From contig PMMJ01000131.1 of NCBI GenBank assembly GCA_003162255.1, forward strand, positions 4,114 through 21,039: a stretch of DNA of 16,926 nucleotides, in the 5' to 3' direction. The DNA comes from Acidobacteriaceae bacterium (GTDB lineage: Bacteria > Acidobacteriota > Terriglobia > Terriglobales > Acidobacteriaceae). Made by a program: the position numbers and the translations under genes. The stretch's first letter is position 1; the number at the start of each line of letters is the position of its first letter. The notes beneath the pieces are model-generated. The model was not told where the DNA came from. It worked only from the letters and a program-made list of their open reading frames with translations, and did no database searches. Positions 1 to 6,610 of this stretch are shown here, piece by piece.

Positions 1-2
1 TC

Positions 3-560
3 GCCGCCACCAACCGCGATCTCGACCGCCAAGTCACCGAGGGCACATTCCGCGAAGACCTCTACTATCGCCTGAACGTGATTCCTATTCGCGTGCCCGA
101 CTTGCGCGAGCGCCGCGAGGATGTACCGCTCCTGGCGAATCACTTCCTGAAAAAATATGCGCCCGGAGCCGGGAAGAGCATTCACGGCGTCGCCGCGGCA
201 TCGCTTGAAGCTCTCGCCGGTTACGATTGGCCGGGCAACGTTCGCCAACTGGAGAACACGATCGAACGCGCGGTGGCGCTAGAAACAACCAGCGAGTTGC
301 ACGTCGAGTTGCCGGCGGAGCGTCCGAAAGCCCGCGCCGTGGCCGCCGGCGCGGAAACCGCAGTTAGTACGACCATGACCATCGCCGCGGGCTCAGTCCT
401 TCCCGAGGGCGTAAACATGGAGAACTACGTCGCGCAGATTGAGCGCGCGCTGCTGCAGTCCGCGCTGTCGCAAACCAATGGCGTGCAAGTCCGGGCTGCG
501 GACGTGCTCGGCATTTCCTACCGGTCTTTCCGCCACTTGATGAAGAAGTACGAGCTGTAA
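3..560 (+). CDS. Sigma-54-dependent response regulator / transcriptional activator (NtrC family), C-terminal part
   Basis: The gene is cut by the left window edge; the reading frame is open from base 3. About 185 residues are visible. They begin in the AAA+ ATPase domain with AATNRDL (sensor I region), then FREDLYYRLNV and the arginine-rich RERREDVPLL segment. PGNVRQLEN (sensor II region) follows near residues 78-86. A linker rich in Ala follows, then a Fis-type helix-turn-helix at the C terminus (about residues 150-185, ALLQSAL...GISYRSFRHLMKKYEL). This order is standard for bacterial enhancer-binding proteins that remodel sigma-54 RNA polymerase. The GAFTGA loop, Walker motifs and any receiver domain lie outside the window, so the input signal cannot be told. 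No sigma-54 promoter meeting the GG/GC spacing was found nearby, so its targets are unknown. Confidence 0.93.
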   Translation, partial: AATNRDLDRQVTEGTFREDLYYRLNVIPIRVPDLRERREDVPLLANHFLKKYAPGAGKSIHGVAAASLEALAGYDWPGNVRQLENTIERAVALETTSELHVELPAERPKARAVAAGAETAVSTTMTIAAGSVLPEGVNMENYVAQIERALLQSALSQTNGVQVRAADVLGISYRSFRHLMKKYEL

Positions 561-563
561 AGT

Positions 564-596
564 TCAGCTCTCAGCTATCAGCCGTCAGCTCTCAGC
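564..596. repeat. Heptamer tandem repeat TCAGCNN, 4.7 copies
   Basis: Four complete heptamers (TCAGCTC, TCAGCTA, TCAGCCG, TCAGCTC) and a final TCAGC stand in exact 7-base register, starting three bases after the stop codon of the sigma-54 activator. The copies differ only in the last two bases. It could be slippage-prone filler DNA; no function can be assigned. Confidence 0.8.
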
Positions 597-645
597 AAAA
601 CCTGTTCGCGTCCCTCTGCGGTTTCCGCTGGTGCAAGAGCACGTC

Positions 646-663
646 TGAGGGAACTCTCCCTCA
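646..663 (+). terminator. Candidate terminator hairpin after the sigma-54 activator gene
   Basis: TGAGGGA (646-652) and TCCCTCA (657-663) form a perfect 7-bp stem with a 4-base loop. It lies 85 bases after the stop codon. The tail is only moderately T-rich (ATTTCTGTTT a few bases on), so it is not a textbook intrinsic terminator. Confidence 0.4.
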
Positions 664-1080
664 CAGCCCATTTCTGTTTCACATTTACTCTTAAGGTATT
701 TACCCGTGTTTACCACTACCCCCCTCCCCCCTCCCTAATAGAATGATGGGTTTATGGGGTGTCAAGCGGGCAAAATCTAGAGCGCAAAGGAGTTATTTTT
801 TAAAATATTCCGGAATAAGGACTTAGCTTCATTTCTTGCCGAATTCTCTTGAAATTCATAGTTTTTACAGTTTGCCTACGCCCCTGATTGCCTCCAGTTG
901 TGTTTACCAAAGTGTTACTAACGATTGGGCTATCGCAGTCTTCGTGGCCTTGATTGGGACGGCACACCTTGGCTGCGACAGATCATGGGACATTGTCGCG
1001 CACGGCCGATTGGAAGTCTGTGATGAGGCACACTAAACGTTTGTGATGAAAAAGGGGTTGGAGCCTCTCCGTCGGCCGCT

Positions 1081-1168
1081 GTGGAATCCCACTCATCGCA
1101 AAGGGCGCGATGAGTGGGGCACCCGTGGAATCCCATTCATGGCAAAGACCGCGATGAGTGGGGAACCC
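1081..1168. repeat. Two tandem 44-bp units, each an imperfect or perfect hairpin
   Basis: Unit 1 is 1081-1124 and unit 2 is 1125-1168, directly abutting, with 5 differences in 44 positions. Unit 1 contains a perfect 12-bp inverted repeat, CCCACTCATCGC (1088-1099) and GCGATGAGTGGG (1107-1118), around a 7-base loop. In unit 2 the same stem has one G-T wobble and one mismatch. Each unit begins GTGGAATCCCA and ends with GAGTGGGG then ACCC. The form is that of a REP-like dispersed palindromic element. Similar GAGTGGGGCACCC elements are, as I recall, common between genes in Acidobacteriota genomes. Confidence 0.8.
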
Positions 1169-1219
1169 TCAGAGATTCCTGCCGTCAGGTTACCTCGCAG
1201 ACCACTGTGATTTCCGTCC

Positions 1220-1247
1220 TTGACGGATGGCCCCCACTGGCTATACT
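1220..1247 (+). promoter_or_regulatory. Sigma-70-type promoter for the DUF3857/transglutaminase operon
   Basis: TTGACG (1220-1225) and TATACT (1242-1247) are separated by 16 bases; each differs from consensus at one position. It is the only good promoter match seen upstream of the operon and predicts a leader of roughly 170 bases before the start at 1423. Confidence 0.6.
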
Positions 1248-1410
1248 CAAGCGTTCAATTCGGTACCGGATTCCCGCTTGAGGGGGCGCGGAATTCGGAG
1301 GAGGCGGAATGCTGTCGCCGCGGAGTTCGCTGCTCGTCCCCCTGGAGTTCGCGGTTCCTGCCTGCACCCGATCTTGTTTCTCGACACTTCAGTTGAACCT
1401 GCATTTACCT

Positions 1411-1415
1411 GGAGG
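1411..1415 (+). promoter_or_regulatory. Ribosome binding site GGAGG that fixes the start at 1423
   Basis: GGAGG lies 7 bases before the ATG at 1423, and that ATG begins a clean signal peptide. An alternative in-frame ATG at 1309 also has a purine-rich GGAGGAGG before it. It would bury the signal peptide behind 38 extra residues, so 1423 is preferred. Confidence 0.75.
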
Positions 1416-1422
1416 GATCACT

Positions 1423-3399
1423 ATGTTCCGGTCCGGCAAGTGGGCGTTAGTCGCGGCAATTGGCATCTGGATTCTGGGAGCGCAGGAGGCGAAGGCGGGT
1501 ATCGGATTCCAGCCGGTTTCGTCCGATGAGCTGAAGATGACCAGCGAGCCGCTGGCGCCGGGAGCGCCCGCGATCATTTTGTACCGGCAGGTGGACCGGG
1601 ACGACAATAGCCGCACTTCGCACGAAGACAATTACTTTCGGATCAAGATCCTGACCGAAGAGGGGCGCAAGCATGCCGATATCGAGATCCCCTTCTTCAA
1701 GGGAAATGAGAATGTAGCGAATGTTAGGGGTCGGACCATCAGGCCGGATGGGTCGATCGTAAACTTCGAGGGTAAAGTCTTCGAAAAGGAGCTGGTCAAG
1801 GGCAGGGGAGTGAAGTATCTGGCGAAGACCTTTACTCTGCCGGACGTACAGGTTGGGGGCATCATCGAGTATTTCTATACGGTGGATCTGAAGGAGCAAT
1901 ACATTTTTGACTCCCACTGGATCTTGAGCGATGAGCTCTTCACAAAGAAAGCACAATTTTCGTTGAAGCCCTATAGTTCTTCTTACTCGACTTTCTACTT
2001 GCGCTGGAGTTGGAGCACTCTGCCTGCTGGCGCGGCTCCTCCTGCACAAGGGCCAGACCGCATTGTCCGAATGGAAGCCAGCAACATACCGGCATTCCAG
2101 ACGGAAGATTACATGCCCCCTCCGAACGAATTGAAGTCGCGGGTGGATTTTATCTACGAGTCGAACTTGGTCGAGAAAGACCAGGCCAGTTTCTGGAAGC
2201 ACTTCGGGAAGGAGCGCAACGGGCAACTGGAAAGCTTCATCGGCAAGCGCAAGGCGATGGAGCAGGCGGTGGCGCAAATTGTCTCGCCGAGCGACTCGCA
2301 GGATGTGAAACTTCGCAAGATCTACGACCGGGTGCAGCAGATCCGCAACACCACGTACGAAGTGCAAAAGACGGAGCAGGAGGAAAAGCGCGCCAAAGAA
2401 AAGCCGCCAGAAAACGTAGAGGAAGTTTGGAAGCGAGGCTATGGTGACGGCGTGCAGCTGACCTGGTTGTTCCTCGGCCTGGCGCGAGCGGCGGGATTTG
2501 AAGCCTACGGATGCTGGGTTTCGGATCGCAGGAATTATCTTTTCAGTCCGGTCATGATGCAAAGCGCGAAGTTGAACTCGAATGTCGTGCTCGTCAAACT
2601 GAATGGGAAAGATCTCTATTTTGATCCAGGAGGAGCCTTCACGCCGTTCGGGTTGCTGGAATGGGCGGAAACCGGGGTTCAAGGGTTACGGTTGGACAAG
2701 GATGGCGGAAGCTGGATTCAGACCACCCTTCCGGAAGCTTCGGAGTCGCGGATCGAGCGGATGGGGAAACTGAAGCTTTCCGACACGGGTGATCTGGAAG
2801 GGAAGTTGACCGTCACCTACGTCGGATTGGAAGCCATGTATCACCGGGTGGAGGAGCGAAACGCGGACGAAGTGGCGCGCAAGAAGGCCCTGGAGGAGTG
2901 GGTGACGTCACAAATCGGGGTCGCGGCGGAGGCGGAACTGACCAACAAACCGGACTGGACCAGTTCGGAAACACCGCTGGTAGCAGAATTTAACTTGAAA
3001 ATTCCTGGCTGGGCCTCGAATGCCGGCAGGCGGGTGGTGGTTCCAGCCGCGATCTTCACGGCCGCTGAAAAAGGGGTTTTCGAACATGCCAACCGGGTTC
3101 ATCCTATCTATTTTGAGTATCCGCACCAGAAGGCGGATGACGTGACCGTCGAGCTTCCGCCGGGATGGCAAGTGAGCAGTGTCCCTGCGGCGCAGAATCA
3201 AGATGCGCATATTGTTGTCTACACTTTGAAAGTCGACCAGAGCCCGGGAACACTGCGGCTGACGAGGAAATTGACCATCGACCTTTTGCTGTTAGAGCAG
3301 AAGTACTACGCATCATTGCGTAAGTTCTTTCAAGTGGTGAGGACCGGCGATGGGGAGCAGATTGTCCTGCAGCCGGGGGAAATCCATGCGAGTAACTGA
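1423..3399 (+). CDS. Secreted DUF3857 / transglutaminase-fold protein, catalytic residues lost
   Basis: The product has 658 residues with an N-terminal signal peptide (hydrophobic run LVAAIGIWILG, likely cleavage after AKA near residue 26), so it should act in the periplasm or outside. Residues about 40-250 match the DUF3857 domain, followed by a transglutaminase-like core (about 285-420) and a beta-rich C-terminal part of the DUF3858 kind. At the nucleophile site, where the family has YGDC, this protein has YGDG (Gly343, codon GGC, one base from TGC). The aligned His position is Asn387 in NSNVV, while the Asp in YFDP (Asp401) is kept. It is therefore expected to lack cysteine-protease or transglutaminase activity and may bind substrate or partner instead. 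The frame is intact over its full length, so it is not a pseudogene. Its stop overlaps the start of the next, catalytically intact paralogue by 14 bases. Confidence 0.9.
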   Translation: MFRSGKWALVAAIGIWILGAQEAKAGIGFQPVSSDELKMTSEPLAPGAPAIILYRQVDRDDNSRTSHEDNYFRIKILTEEGRKHADIEIPFFKGNENVANVRGRTIRPDGSIVNFEGKVFEKELVKGRGVKYLAKTFTLPDVQVGGIIEYFYTVDLKEQYIFDSHWILSDELFTKKAQFSLKPYSSSYSTFYLRWSWSTLPAGAAPPAQGPDRIVRMEASNIPAFQTEDYMPPPNELKSRVDFIYESNLVEKDQASFWKHFGKERNGQLESFIGKRKAMEQAVAQIVSPSDSQDVKLRKIYDRVQQIRNTTYEVQKTEQEEKRAKEKPPENVEEVWKRGYGDGVQLTWLFLGLARAAGFEAYGCWVSDRRNYLFSPVMMQSAKLNSNVVLVKLNGKDLYFDPGGAFTPFGLLEWAETGVQGLRLDKDGGSWIQTTLPEASESRIERMGKLKLSDTGDLEGKLTVTYVGLEAMYHRVEERNADEVARKKALEEWVTSQIGVAAEAELTNKPDWTSSETPLVAEFNLKIPGWASNAGRRVVVPAAIFTAAEKGVFEHANRVHPIYFEYPHQKADDVTVELPPGWQVSSVPAAQNQDAHIVVYTLKVDQSPGTLRLTRKLTIDLLLLEQKYYASLRKFFQVVRTGDGEQIVLQPGEIHASN

Positions 3400-5395
3400 G
3401 CGGCGGGTGCTGCTGTGTTTCTTTTGGATCGCCATCTGCATTGGAGTCATGGTGCCGCGAGCGGCTGCCAGCAGCGATGCTCCCCAGTGGATGCACGGGC
3501 TGGTCGGGGTCCCGTTGCCCTCTTATGACGAGAAGACCGACGCAGTGTTGTTGTATTCCGAGACCAACGTAACCGTTTTGTCGGAAAATAAAATCCGGAC
3601 CCACGTACGCAAGGCTTACAAGATTCTGCGGCCCGAAGGGCGGGAGCGCGGAATGGTATATGTCTATTTCAATCCAACCACGAAAATCACAAGTCTGCAT
3701 GGCTGGTGCATCCCGGCACAAGGCAAGGACTACGAGGTTAAGGAGAAGGACGCAATCGATGTTGCTGCGCCAGCCGAAGGAGGCGAGTTGATCGACGACG
3801 TAAAGCGCAGGGTGCTGCGTGTTCCGGCGCCCGATCCCGGGAACATCGTGGGCTATGAATACGAAGTCGAGCAGCAACCCTTCTGGCTGCAGGACGTCTG
3901 GGAATTCCAGGGAATCGATCCCGTGCGCGAGAGCCACTTTTCGCTGCAACTGCCTCCCGGCTGGGTGTTCAAAACCTCATGGCTTTTTCATCCGGAGGTG
4001 AAGCCGGACGAAAACAACGGCAATGTACTGCAATGGAAGGTCAGCGATGTGACAGGGATCAGGCCTGAGCCGGAAATGCCACCATGGAGGGGCGTGGCAG
4101 GTCAGATGATCGTGTCATTTTTCCCGAGCGGCGGAACCTCGCGGAAAAATGAGTTAGCAAACTGGGATGGCATGGGGACTTGGTACGGAAACCTCATTAG
4201 CACACGCATGGACGCGTCCGAACCGATCAAACAGGAGGTCAATGCCCTGGTTGCGGGGAAGACTACGACCCTGGCCAAGATACAAGCCATCGCCGCCTTC
4301 GTGCAGCGCGACATTCGCAACGTCGCGATCGAACTGGGCATCGGTGGGTTTCAACCGCATGCCGCACCGGATGTATTCGCGCATCGGTACGGCGATTGCA
4401 AAGACAAAGCGACGCTGTTGCGCACCATGCTGCGCCAGATTGGCGTGGACTCCTACCAGGTGGTGATCAACACGGAGCGGGGTTCGGTCACTCGCGAGAC
4501 GCCCGCTCACAACGCATTTGACCATGTGATCCTCGCCATCAAGCTGCCGGATGACGTGAAGGATCCGTCGCTGATCGCGGTGATGCAGCATCCTAAGCTG
4601 GGAAGGATTCTGTTCTTCGATCCGACCTATGACGTGATGATCCCATTCGGCCAAATCGGCGGCTACTTGCAATCGAACTATGGCTTATTGGTAACTCCGG
4701 AAGGTGGCGAACTGGTGGAGTTGCCGCAACAGCCATCGGCGATGAACAGTATCCAGCGTGTGGGCAAGCTGACACTCGACGCCGACGGAATGTTGAAGGG
4801 CGATGTCAAGGAAACGCGACTGGGAGAGCAAGCCTCATCGGAACGCTGGCGCTTGCGGCTGGTAACCAAGGACTCTGATCGGATCAAGCCGATCGAAAGC
4901 CTGCTGGCGGGATCGCTTCCGAACTTTCGAATTGTGCGAGCAAGCCTCATCAACTACGAACAGACCGACCAGCCTTTCGGATTCAATTACAGTTTTCAGT
5001 CCGAAAACTACGCCAAGAACGCCGGCAATCTGCTGCTGGTGCGGCCCCGTGTACTGGGAAGCAAGTCGTCGGGAATCCTGGAGACGAAAGAGCCGCGAAG
5101 GTTTCCGCTCGAGTTTGACGGTCCTTTACGCGATACCGACAGTTTCGAGATCGCGGTGCCAGCTGGCTATGAAGTGGACGAGTTACCGCCTCCGATGGAT
5201 GTGGACTACAGCTTTGGCAGCTATCACAGCAAGACCGAAGCGAGCGGGAACGTCTTGCACTACACGCGCAGCGTGGAAATTAAGGAACTGAGCGTGCCGG
5301 TCAGCAAAATGGACGAGCTGAAAAGGTTCTATCGCGCAATCGCCACCGACGAGCGGAATACGGCGGTGCTGAAACCGGCAGGACCGGGCAAGTAA
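3386..5395 (+). CDS. Secreted DUF3857 / transglutaminase-like protein with intact catalytic triad
   Basis: The product has 669 residues. The start at 3386 follows a GGGGGA box by 5 bases and begins a signal peptide (LLCFFWIAICIGVMV, cleavage near AAA-SSD). The order is DUF3857 (about 40-260), transglutaminase core (about 285-420) and a C-terminal beta-rich DUF3858-like region. The papain-like triad is complete: Cys338 in YGDCKDKA, His380 in FDHVILA, Asp412 in FFDPTYD. The family is common in Acidobacteriota and Bacteroidota; its substrates are mostly unknown, and proteolysis or cross-linking of envelope proteins is possible. The 14-base overlap with the upstream inactive paralogue implies one transcript and translational coupling, so the two probably work together. 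Confidence 0.92.
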   Translation: MRVTERRVLLCFFWIAICIGVMVPRAAASSDAPQWMHGLVGVPLPSYDEKTDAVLLYSETNVTVLSENKIRTHVRKAYKILRPEGRERGMVYVYFNPTTKITSLHGWCIPAQGKDYEVKEKDAIDVAAPAEGGELIDDVKRRVLRVPAPDPGNIVGYEYEVEQQPFWLQDVWEFQGIDPVRESHFSLQLPPGWVFKTSWLFHPEVKPDENNGNVLQWKVSDVTGIRPEPEMPPWRGVAGQMIVSFFPSGGTSRKNELANWDGMGTWYGNLISTRMDASEPIKQEVNALVAGKTTTLAKIQAIAAFVQRDIRNVAIELGIGGFQPHAAPDVFAHRYGDCKDKATLLRTMLRQIGVDSYQVVINTERGSVTRETPAHNAFDHVILAIKLPDDVKDPSLIAVMQHPKLGRILFFDPTYDVMIPFGQIGGYLQSNYGLLVTPEGGELVELPQQPSAMNSIQRVGKLTLDADGMLKGDVKETRLGEQASSERWRLRLVTKDSDRIKPIESLLAGSLPNFRIVRASLINYEQTDQPFGFNYSFQSENYAKNAGNLLLVRPRVLGSKSSGILETKEPRRFPLEFDGPLRDTDSFEIAVPAGYEVDELPPPMDVDYSFGSYHSKTEASGNVLHYTRSVEIKELSVPVSKMDELKRFYRAIATDERNTAVLKPAGPGK

Positions 5396-5482
5396 AGGGA
5401 AATCCAGTGTGAAACTGGTCGGCCCTAGGAGACGATTTTCGAACTTTCCTGACGACGACCTGCGTCTCCGCGCCGATTTTTC

Positions 5483-5509
5483 AGCCGATTACGACACGGC
5501 TTTGATTTT
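5483..5509 (+). terminator. Weak candidate terminator after the transglutaminase operon
   Basis: AGCCG (5483-5487) pairs with CGGCT (5497-5501) around a 9-base loop and is followed by TTGATTTT. The stem is short, so support is modest. A second 5-bp hairpin (CCAGT...ACTGG, 5404-5418) has no T-tract. The rest of 5396-5548 shows no gene. Confidence 0.3.
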
Positions 5510-5548
5510 CGTCCTTAGTCAATAGGTGTCACGACGGCTTTTCAGCTA

Positions 5549-6106
5549 TTACGCAGACCAACGGTGTGTATAAGACTTAACCATCCATCGTCCTCTTCTT
5601 TTTGCGAGTTGGAAGTCGCCGCCTTCTCCGCAAAGAGAGCCGCAGTTGTAACCAGCACTCACGTCAACACGATCTCCAAACAGCCACTTGATCGATCTAA
5701 TTGACAGTATGATCCCTCGCTGCCCTGTAGTCGGGTCGATCGGGCCGCTTAGTGTCCTGGAATCGAAATATGCCGCCGACATTTTCTTCACAGGTGCGCC
5801 GGACGTAGCAAACCGAGCAATGAATTCATCGGTGGGGTCCCGACTATCGATACTAAGGAATACCGGGAGTTTCAAATGGTTTGAATCGATGAGGTCTCGA
5901 AAAACTGCCTCATAGATTTCCTTCTCCTCCATCTCGCGTTGCGTTCCAGTTGGGACAGCTTTGAGCGTTGAGGCAAGGTTCGAGGAAATGTTCTCAATGG
6001 AGGCAAGCACTTTCCAAGTCTGGTCTGGGAAAACGTTTGCCGAGCCGACTCCCAGTAGGATGAGTCCGCATACAGAGCAGGTAGCGGCGATCAAGAATCT
6101 CTTCAC
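5549..6106 (-). CDS. Exported protein of unknown function
   Basis: This gene of 185 residues starts with GTG. Residues 1-24 form a signal peptide (MKRFLIAATC then a hydrophobic run ending GVGSA), so the protein is exported. The mature part opens with a helical stretch and an acidic segment (EEKEIYEAVFRDLI). It ends with two close cysteines (CGSLCGEGG) followed by a GRWMVKS segment. A CG.LCG.G motif followed by a Gly-Lys/Arg-Trp strand recurs in small secreted proteins of Acidobacteriota and Bacteroidota, as I recall, but has no defined function. The cysteines could form a disulfide. There is no Shine-Dalgarno sequence; the promoter predicted at 6117-6144 would give a leader of only a few bases. 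Its neighbours on both sides are transcribed on the other strand. Confidence 0.75.
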   Translation of the reverse strand: MKRFLIAATCSVCGLILLGVGSANVFPDQTWKVLASIENISSNLASTLKAVPTGTQREMEEKEIYEAVFRDLIDSNHLKLPVFLSIDSRDPTDEFIARFATSGAPVKKMSAAYFDSRTLSGPIDPTTGQRGIILSIRSIKWLFGDRVDVSAGYNCGSLCGEGGDFQLAKRRGRWMVKSYTHRWSA

Positions 6107-6116
6107 AGCGGCAACC

Positions 6117-6144
6117 GTTATAAAAGGAATATTACTGGATGCAA
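6117..6144 (-). promoter_or_regulatory. Sigma-70-type promoter for the exported protein at 5549-6106
   Basis: On the minus strand TTGCAT (6144-6139) and TATAAC (6122-6117) are 16 bases apart. A start of transcription about 7 bases downstream falls near 6110, only a few bases before the GTG at 6106, so the message would be nearly leaderless. This agrees with the absence of a ribosome site. Confidence 0.5.
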
Positions 6145-6349
6145 GATCAAATTACGAAGTTTACACTTGTTGAACTGTCTTTGAGTTCGAAAGTGAAGGA
6201 TGGGTACACCCACAAACTGCTGAAAAGAAGAAGCGAAATTGAACCGCGGACCCCCTGCGCCCAAGGCAGTGAACGAAACACTATCTCATTGGCGCGTCTG
6301 GCTATCCCCCGGATTTTGCTCAATATCGCCGCCGAAAGGTGTAGGGAAA

Positions 6350-6610
6350 TTGAGCAAAGACACGACACTCCGCGACAAGAACAAACAGTGGAGAGCGTTC
6401 TGGAACGCCGTCCAATTGGTTGCGGTCATCTCCGCTGCCATTCTCGGGTACGTCGTGTACGACAACAGTTACAAGATGGGTGCTGCATTTGGCGTCGGCA
6501 CGATAGTCGGACTACGACTCACCGGAGGCTTCACCCATGCACCCTGCTTCTCTTGGGCGGCTATACTCACGTGGGAGATCTCTAGAATGGTCGCAATCGA
6601 ATGCTGCTGA
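6350..6610 (+). CDS. Small putative membrane protein (start uncertain)
   Basis: The open frame reaches back to an ATG at 6239, but the first 37 residues are Pro-rich and unconvincing. The TTG at 6350, just after AGGGAAA, is a more likely start and gives 86 residues. A charged N terminus (KDTTLRDKNKQWRAFW) precedes one clear membrane helix (VQLVAVISAAILGYVVY) and a possible second one near the C terminus (FSWAAILTW). It was not recognised as any named family. Its stop overlaps the first ten bases of the glycosyltransferase gene (6601-6610), suggesting coupling and a role as a small partner of that membrane enzyme. A strong GGGAG box precedes an internal ATG at 6587, so only the last seven codons might be translated in some transcripts. 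A competing frame (6139-6585) lacks protein-like composition. Confidence 0.45.
   Translation: MSKDTTLRDKNKQWRAFWNAVQLVAVISAAILGYVVYDNSYKMGAAFGVGTIVGLRLTGGFTHAPCFSWAAILTWEISRMVAIECC

Larger units (their letters stand above)
561..1422. other. Gene-free region of about 860 bases between the regulator and the DUF3857 operon
   Basis: No convincing gene is present: the short open frames (for example 836-1036, which would start with TTG) lack a ribosome site and protein-like composition. The part around 660-920 is clearly more AT-rich than the flanking genes. It holds a C-rich tract (719-735), a 12-bp palindrome TATTCCGGAATA (806-817) and two copies of GTGTTTACCA (706-715 and 900-909). The right part holds a tandem hairpin repeat (1081-1168) and a promoter (1220-1247). 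The rest shows nothing I can interpret. Confidence 0.7.

Noticed and set aside
706..909. Two copies of GTGTTTACCA as a possible paired operator or attachment site
   Set aside because: Ten bases with a 194-base gap and no integrase or mobile gene nearby is too little evidence.
836..1036. A 66-codon frame in the large intergenic region
   Set aside because: It would start with TTG without a ribosome site, and the protein has no recognisable features.
1081..1168. CRISPR array
   Set aside because: Only two directly abutting units are present with no spacers; the units are hairpins rather than repeat-spacer pairs, and no cas gene is in the window.
1447..2682. A 411-codon open frame on the minus strand opposite the first DUF3857 gene
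   Set aside because: It is antisense to a gene with a clear signal peptide and recognised domains; its composition (Arg, Leu and His rich, no domains) is typical of a shadow frame in GC-rich DNA.
3104..3949. A 281-codon minus-strand open frame across the junction of the two DUF3857 genes
   Set aside because: It spans two real genes on the other strand and has no recognisable domain or ribosome site.
6139..6585. A 148-codon + strand frame competing with the small membrane protein
   Set aside because: The translation is rich in Arg, Cys and His with no hydrophobic or domain pattern, while the other frame has a clear membrane helix and overlaps the glycosyltransferase start.
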